Source: Stramenopiles sp. TOSAG23-3 (taxonomy: Eukaryota > Sar). From it: a stretch of DNA of 21,790 bases. The notes under the pieces are model-generated. The model worked only from the letters and a program-made list of their open reading frames with translations. It was not told where the DNA came from and made no database searches. Of this stretch, positions 18,201 through 21,790 are shown piece by piece. A program made the translations under genes and the position numbers. Within the stretch, counting starts at the first letter, position 1; the number at the start of each line of letters is the position of its first letter. Location of the stretch: NCBI GenBank assembly GCA_900128585.1, contig LT642307.1, positions 2,508-24,297 on the forward strand. Reading direction: 5' to 3'.

Positions 18201-19591
18201 TTCTTGCGTTGGACGATGTCTTGCAAGACAAAGAACGGTCCTCGAACCAAATTAAGAACCGTGTAAAGCAGTTAGGTCTGCTCGACGGGACGCACAAAAC
18301 AAGGAAGGAATCCTTAGGAATCCAAACCGCGCAATTGAAGAAGCAGGTTGATAGCGTGCTGCAGGTCCGTGTCATGGAAGGCGCGGCAGCGTCGGAAACC
18401 GTTGGACGCGACGCAATCAAATCAATCCAGGATCGTCTGAAAGAATGCGCAGATTTCCGTGACGAGCAAAAAATGCTCCGCGAAACGATGCGGGCCATGG
18501 GCGACGGCGAGACGGACGATGATCTGGTCATTGCGAGCACCGTCGACTATGCTTTAGTGCCTGTTACGCAGGATGAGTTCGCCCACTTTGCGAATCGCCA
18601 CGTTGTAAAATTGTTCAAGGCACTCAACCTTCGAGAACCTGGTACGGGGGAAGTGTACTGGCGCATCCCAGGGACTTTTAGTGCAGACGAGTGTCGCAAC
18701 CGTGTGAAGACTCTCCGTGCGACGGTCCTTGAAATTGACACGGCAGAATCTGAGATGCAGATGAAGGAGGCGGAAGCGAAGCGCTTCGAAGGCTTGGAAG
18801 AATACGGGGCCGGCGAGGAGGAGGAAGCAGAGAACGAAACTGCGCAAATCAAAAATGGAAGCGTTTACCACTTGGAGTCTTCCCAAGAAATGATGATGTC
18901 AGCAAACATTCAAGGGAAGGTTTCCGCCGATCGCATCAGCACCGGGCAGTGGGAAACCTTTCGTTTTCTTGGAAGCGAAGATACATTTGCCATTCGAACT
19001 CACCACAGCAATTTCGTGACTGTAGATTCTGAAGGGAAGGTTGTGTCTAGCAGAGGCATATCCGAGGCCGGGGAAAGAGAGAAATTTTTACTCGCCTACG
19101 AAGACGGGAAGATCTTGCTACAGCACAAAGCTACCGGATTCTACCTGTCCGCGACGGAGGACGGAAAGGTGACGTGCAAGACTGCCATGGTCGGGGCAAC
19201 GTCTCTGTGGTTTGCAAAAGAGGCTGAAGACCCTGAATTGTCGATGCCAGAAGTTTCTGCCAGCCCCTTGTCCTCGCCACAAAAAGGGAAACGGCGTGTG
19301 GCCACATTGTATGAGGAATCTGACTCGGACTCTGACGACGATGAAGAGTTGAAAGGTTTTTTTGCAAACGCAAAGAAGAACACAGACAAAGTTGCTGCAA
19401 TTGAGGCCGTTCCTGTCGACAGTAGTAATACAGTACAAGCCGAAGAGGAAGAGGAAGAGGAAACGATGGTCGTGGAAACGGAAGAGAACGACGAGGAGGA
19501 GGGCGAGCAGCCAGTGAAAAAACCAACGCAGAAATTGCAAAAGAAACGGCGAATGGTCCTTGAGGACAGTGATGACGACGATGACGACTGA
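15227..19591 (+). CDS. TIMELESS: Timeless/Tof1/Swi1 fork-protection protein with an inserted Myb-like segment and a C-terminal fascin-like domain
   Basis: Timeless, with Tipin, travels with the replisome, stabilises stalled forks and aids checkpoint signalling and cohesion. Residues count from the ATG at 15227 (1454 aa). The N-terminal TIMELESS helical domain spans about 55-340 and further helical repeats reach about 640. Residues about 652-710 (RPWKSEEIHALEEAVKKYGK) form a Myb/SANT-like segment. The conserved middle follows (FNTFMNKFAQNSVYQVYM, then TPQVNHCIVKVLYRL, about 751-792). A second Myb-like part, WGEHEDAVLLARFP, lies at about 968-1020 and is normal in the family. The TIMELESS_C region is at about 1110-1165 (VPVTQDEF, YWRIPGTFSADECR). 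A fascin-like beta-trefoil then spans about 1210-1331, with repeats such as GQWETFRFL and KATGFYLSATEDGKV. The tail is acidic and ends DDDDDD. An in-frame TAG at 15191-15193 supports the ATG. The family members I know are around 1200 residues, so this one is long. Confidence 0.94.
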   Translation: MAAVASASNPVQASTPDAVVVDPAEKAQAPDPYYSDDNSDDDEISRKKKFLKNQGLIKDHKYMTDLLAICTGIGATEKETLPNGNVKKIITKGDDCEECVHDLQRYLRKDDDERSMHRMLGSWRILQNKLLPLVTTYHTSDPKLIFSVTKVLVMLTMPPEENGPAVAQEMRYLVRYKEAFLSNDILAIFVAMLEEPLSHNGFDRTDDDNMLIELVLTLFRNLLHVPNPAYSSVSGGEHLTHLQEDFIVLLKEEFVLDTVLLLAQLVEDEANRDWNLLLLELFYLLFRGQSPEMVANEDGRHASYKHRVGSEIGKQTSTVGGKRIQEAQHFDPLANMIVQEHRQRLVKKRGIGARHSKFGGSYVLKDEEDQSGQKLVLHSAWRKMEDRMKSSLPPSKSVLAKQRRADAAAAQTALLTGLRPDAFTVGYGYGTAMSAPMATKQLGVRVVLKEFASQFITKAYPALMRSLVRDFRRESARLLPSDMIQYIYVSAFCTSFHRRCEDMRLAAARASKASCEPFDWGPVSATMDLWSFHFTVKSIDRYLDLKDWVATGVSVALLKEMVVVLDRLRKSSSSARRETANQLINVVFYEREIIDLVPRLLGRCHSARKHVSSWFVTDLVETAHVILDITEHLAEHKMFVLQRRKKVKEKLKMRPWKSEEIHALEEAVKKYGKTKKKFQQILKSPEFGPIFLEGRIVNELQLKYKTIAKLRKDGKEGNFESDEEDNEEETEEQKKEKREEASIRRECEFKFNTFMNKFAQNSVYQVYMRLLRTYKTNTPQVNHCIVKVLYRLTQLEVHEYYNGDSESPEDKINRVTHEPVMFQVSTLMLFELILNDRDIKRDRNFRELREFTASVVRHFFRLAKKNPLMYVEALFNRPRRMNELLVHVYDADSIYSSSKGGSRSKKAAAEKQQKDPGNSGALNDSDLDQEEEAELEDQDFGKKAKARAEAKARERDERSGRRRNNRRWGEHEDAVLLARFPALRHLDAVYEILALDDVLQDKERSSNQIKNRVKQLGLLDGTHKTRKESLGIQTAQLKKQVDSVLQVRVMEGAAASETVGRDAIKSIQDRLKECADFRDEQKMLRETMRAMGDGETDDDLVIASTVDYALVPVTQDEFAHFANRHVVKLFKALNLREPGTGEVYWRIPGTFSADECRNRVKTLRATVLEIDTAESEMQMKEAEAKRFEGLEEYGAGEEEEAENETAQIKNGSVYHLESSQEMMMSANIQGKVSADRISTGQWETFRFLGSEDTFAIRTHHSNFVTVDSEGKVVSSRGISEAGEREKFLLAYEDGKILLQHKATGFYLSATEDGKVTCKTAMVGATSLWFAKEAEDPELSMPEVSASPLSSPQKGKRRVATLYEESDSDSDDDEELKGFFANAKKNTDKVAAIEAVPVDSSNTVQAEEEEEEETMVVETEENDEEEGEQPVKKPTQKLQKKRRMVLEDSDDDDDD
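18845..19216 (+). other. fascin-like beta-trefoil region inside the Timeless reading frame
   Basis: This part of the Timeless frame (residues about 1207-1330) has three related strands-and-loop blocks typical of fascin/FRG1-like trefoils: YHLESSQEMMMSANIQGKVS with GQWETF, then FAIRTHHSNFVTVDSEGKV with EREKFLL, then ILLQHKATGFYLSATEDGKV with SLWF. Fascin-type trefoils bind actin or act as protein-interaction folds. The partner here is unknown. The frame is continuous on both sides with no sign of a splice or frameshift. Confidence 0.8.
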
Positions 19592-19766
19592 GGAGAGATA
19601 AAAAGAGTTTCTTCTTGTCGAAATGGGCGGATGGGCTTCTCTTCAATATCGTCGCCCTTTTGAAAAGGAGTGCGTGTTATTTTTATAAGTACAATAATTG
19701 GTATACTACTAACAAAATAAGGAAAAATTATTGATTTCAAAGTACAGTTTAATAGAGACTAAAATA

Positions 19767-19785
19767 AGGAGGGGGGAGGGGGGAG
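19767..19785 (+). repeat. G-rich tract, two runs of six G
   Basis: Two G6 runs separated by one A. It could in principle form a G-quadruplex, but the loops would be very short, so the call is only for the sequence itself. Confidence 0.7.
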
Positions 19786-19875
19786 TCTTTCAAAAAAAGA
19801 AGTAATTTTTTTTTTTAAATAAATAAATATTATTAGGCTATTTATAATGTATAGTACGAGGACACAACAACGACG

Positions 19876-19957
19876 ACAACAACAACAACAACAAAAAATC
19901 AAAAAAAAAAAGAAGAAGAAGAAGAAGAATAGTAGGAGGAGGAGGTAGTAGGAGAAG
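19876..19957 (+). repeat. CAA, A-run, GAA and GGA repeats in series
   Basis: Four simple repeats follow one another in one purine-rich block: CAA (about 19876-19897), an A-run, GAA (19912-19929) and GGA (about 19934-19957). They lie about 315 bases upstream of the zinc-finger gene. Confidence 0.88.
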
Positions 19958-20271
19958 AATAATATTAATAATTATTATTAAAAAATAAAAAAAAAAATGA
20001 AAATTTGTTGAGAAACAACTATTGTGTATATTTTATACCAAATTAATTCTTCCATCGAACTAAATAATGAAATATGAAAGCGATGTATATGGCGGCTTGA
20101 AAGAACTGAATTTATTGTAGGTTCAGGTTTATTTCATCACAGTAGATTCCCTCTGAAGTCCATAACGAGGTGTGTAATATTTGTTGTTTGGGAAACGGTG
20201 CGACCTTCGTATTGTAGAGATTTTATTGCGGTTGCGTTGCAATCTGCGAGTCGGTATACTGTTTTCAAAAG

Positions 20272-21396
20272 ATGGACGTTGGTTTTGACAGGAAAAAAAA
20301 ATACGGTGGCCGCCCTAGGGCATTGATCTGTTACATTTGCGGCCGGCAGTATGGAACAAATTCGCTGAAAATACATTTGAAGCAGTGTGCAAAGTTATGG
20401 GAAGATAGAGAGGCATTGAAACCAAAACATGATAGAAGGTCGGTTCCAGAGCCTCCGAAAGCGTTCACCGCAGCTTTTGAAAGAGCCAAAAGTGGTAAGA
20501 AATCTAAGAATATTTCCAATGCTCAGATTGAAGCCCAGAACAGAGCTGCGTTTAACGCGTACAATGACACGTCTTTGTTTCCGTGCCCTCATTGCGGAAG
20601 AACCTTTTTGGAAGAACCGCTGGCGAGGCACCTGAAAGTTTGCCGGCCAGATAGCATCATCGGCAAAAAACTGAAAGGCGGGTCGGGCCTAGCTGGTGGA
20701 AACTTGGGCAAAGGCGCAAACCCCGCCGACGGGGGTGTGAGACGCAAAACAAGGCCAAGGACGACCTCTCCGAGGCAAAACTCGGCAACTGTGCCGTCTG
20801 AAAAACCTTGGCATAGAAAAACGAGAGGAAAAGGTGGCAATGCGCCACCCAAGACGAGTCCCCAAATACTTATTGCAACGAAGAACAAAGCTGGGCAAGC
20901 AGAGGATAGCTTCAACACAGACCTGGAACTCTCGAATTTTCTTAAGGAAGAAGGAATCAGCCGTTCCGTGGAATGGAATGTACGCGAGAATGCATACAAC
21001 AAGGTTGATGCGCAAAGTGCGGCCGGTGCGGAGGATACCTGGGAAAAGGCGACTGACCCTAAAACGGGAAGACCGTTTTACGTTCATTCAAGGACCGGAA
21101 AACGAAGGTGGACCAAGCCGAGCTCAAACTCTTCATCTTCAACCCCGAGAGCCGAAAGCGGTAACCCAAACAAAACCTCTCGTGCCGGCTCAATATGGAC
21201 CCCACCGGAAGCTTTGTCGGAAACTAGGCCCCCCCTTGTGACCTCCTCGACACAGGGGTCTGGTCAGGGAGAACACAGCATAAGACTAGAGGCCCGTGTA
21301 AGTGTGCTGGAGGAACAGCTTGCGGGAGCCCTGCAGGAAATCAACAGGCTCAAAAACATTCTAGGGAACTTTCAGCGGTCGTTCAATTTGGGCTAA
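20272..21396 (+). CDS. double C2HC zinc-finger protein with a WW domain and C-terminal coiled coil
   Basis: The 374-residue protein has two C2HC fingers of the ZC2HC1 type. Finger 1 has ligands C20, C23, H35 and C39 (ICYICGRQYGTNSLKIHLKQC). Finger 2 has C105, C108, H120 and C124 (PCPHCGRTFLEEPLARHLKVC). A basic, disordered linker (about 130-215) follows. A WW domain lies at about 255-284: W257, then GRPFYVHSRTGKRRW with W280 and P283, which suits binding of proline-rich ligands. The last 38 residues form a heptad-like coiled coil (LEARVSVLEEQLAGALQEIN) that could dimerise the protein. ZC2HC1 proteins are widespread, but their role is poorly known, and the WW fusion is not typical of the animal members I know. 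The function is unassigned and the finger calls are firm. Confidence 0.88.
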   Translation: MDVGFDRKKKYGGRPRALICYICGRQYGTNSLKIHLKQCAKLWEDREALKPKHDRRSVPEPPKAFTAAFERAKSGKKSKNISNAQIEAQNRAAFNAYNDTSLFPCPHCGRTFLEEPLARHLKVCRPDSIIGKKLKGGSGLAGGNLGKGANPADGGVRRKTRPRTTSPRQNSATVPSEKPWHRKTRGKGGNAPPKTSPQILIATKNKAGQAEDSFNTDLELSNFLKEEGISRSVEWNVRENAYNKVDAQSAAGAEDTWEKATDPKTGRPFYVHSRTGKRRWTKPSSNSSSSTPRAESGNPNKTSRAGSIWTPPEALSETRPPLVTSSTQGSGQGEHSIRLEARVSVLEEQLAGALQEINRLKNILGNFQRSFNLG

Positions 21397-21753
21397 AAAA
21401 ATATTTAATTCCGAAGTACAAACAAACTTTTATAATTGCGGTGGCGGCTTCTTATTATTAGGAGGACTATTACATAAAATATCGTACTACGGTGGTATTA
21501 TACGGTATTAAAAAAAAACGAGGAGAGGTGAAAAAAATAAGGTCTGTCAAAAAAAAAATAATATGCAAAAAAAATAATGCTGGATGATGGACGGATAAAA
21601 TTATTTTTTTTTTAATAATCTAATAAATATCTATTAATATTAATCTAAATAATTATCTATTCATATGAATAATTATTTGGAAATACAAAACAAAAATATA
21701 TATTCACGCATAAAAAAAAAATAAGACAAACACAACGCAAAATACGCAACCAT
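21397..21753. other. AT-rich 3' flank of the zinc-finger gene
   Basis: A-runs (several of 7-9 A), T-runs and ATT/TAA-rich DNA, with a short imperfect palindrome AATTATCTATTCATATGAATAATT near 21650-21674. No gene is visible. Confidence 0.7.
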
Positions 21754-21790
21754 ATGTCAAGCTTAGCAGTAAACAACGACGCGCAAGAAC
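21754..21790 (+). CDS. possible start of a further gene (partial, runs off the right edge)
   Basis: An ATG at 21754 opens a frame that continues to the window edge for 12 codons (MSSLAVNNDAQE). The base composition changes here from A-runs to mixed sequence, as it does at the other gene starts in the window. The stretch is too short to test, so this is only a suggestion. Confidence 0.3.
   Translation, partial: MSSLAVNNDAQE

Larger units (their letters stand above)
19592..20271. other. AT-rich spacer between Timeless and the zinc-finger gene
   Basis: It contains a G-rich stretch (AGGAGGGGGGAGGGGGGAG, about 19767-19785), A- and T-runs, a CAA tract (about 19876-19897), a GAA tract (19912-19929), GGA repeats (about 19934-19957) and AAT-rich DNA. 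From about 20090 the sequence becomes ordinary and presumably holds the promoter and 5' leader of the zinc-finger gene. Confidence 0.7.

Overview
The window looks like nuclear DNA from a flagellated microbial eukaryote that I cannot place further (an alga or other protist is likely). The evidence is eukaryote-only genes: an axonemal outer-arm dynein chain, a Timeless replication-fork protein, a DDX54-type nucleolar helicase and a mitochondrial COX10. Every recognisable gene is a single uninterrupted reading frame of family-typical or greater length, so introns are rare or absent here. Coding regions are of mixed composition. The spacers between them are strikingly AT-rich and full of GAA, AAT and homopolymer tracts.

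Layout, left to right. A possible 3' end of an unknown gene (1-155, +) faces the outer-arm dynein intermediate chain DNAI2 (182-2185, -). A 1.1-kb divergent spacer leads to COX10 (3268-4554, +), the haem O synthase of mitochondrial respiration. COX10 converges on a 1308-residue leucine-rich-repeat protein (4793-8719, -). Next come a small four-helix membrane protein resembling a voltage-sensor domain (9480-10166, -) and, across a divergent spacer with a long GAA tract, a mitochondrial ribosomal protein bS6m (10845-11156, +). The rest runs on the plus strand: DDX54/Dbp10 helicase (11861-14419), Timeless (15227-19591) and a double C2HC zinc-finger protein with a WW domain (20272-21396). A possible start of another gene lies at the right edge (21754-21790).

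The genes are not an operon and do not form one pathway. They are independent housekeeping and motility genes: flagellar beating, haem A/cytochrome oxidase assembly, mitochondrial translation, 60S ribosome biogenesis and replication-fork protection. The most notable item is the Timeless protein. It has an extra Myb/SANT-like segment in the middle and, after the conserved C-terminal domain, a fascin-like beta-trefoil domain that Timeless proteins do not normally carry. Other points of interest are a WW domain fused to paired C2HC fingers, a pore-less voltage-sensor-like protein, and GAA tracts that all lie in the same strand orientation regardless of gene direction.
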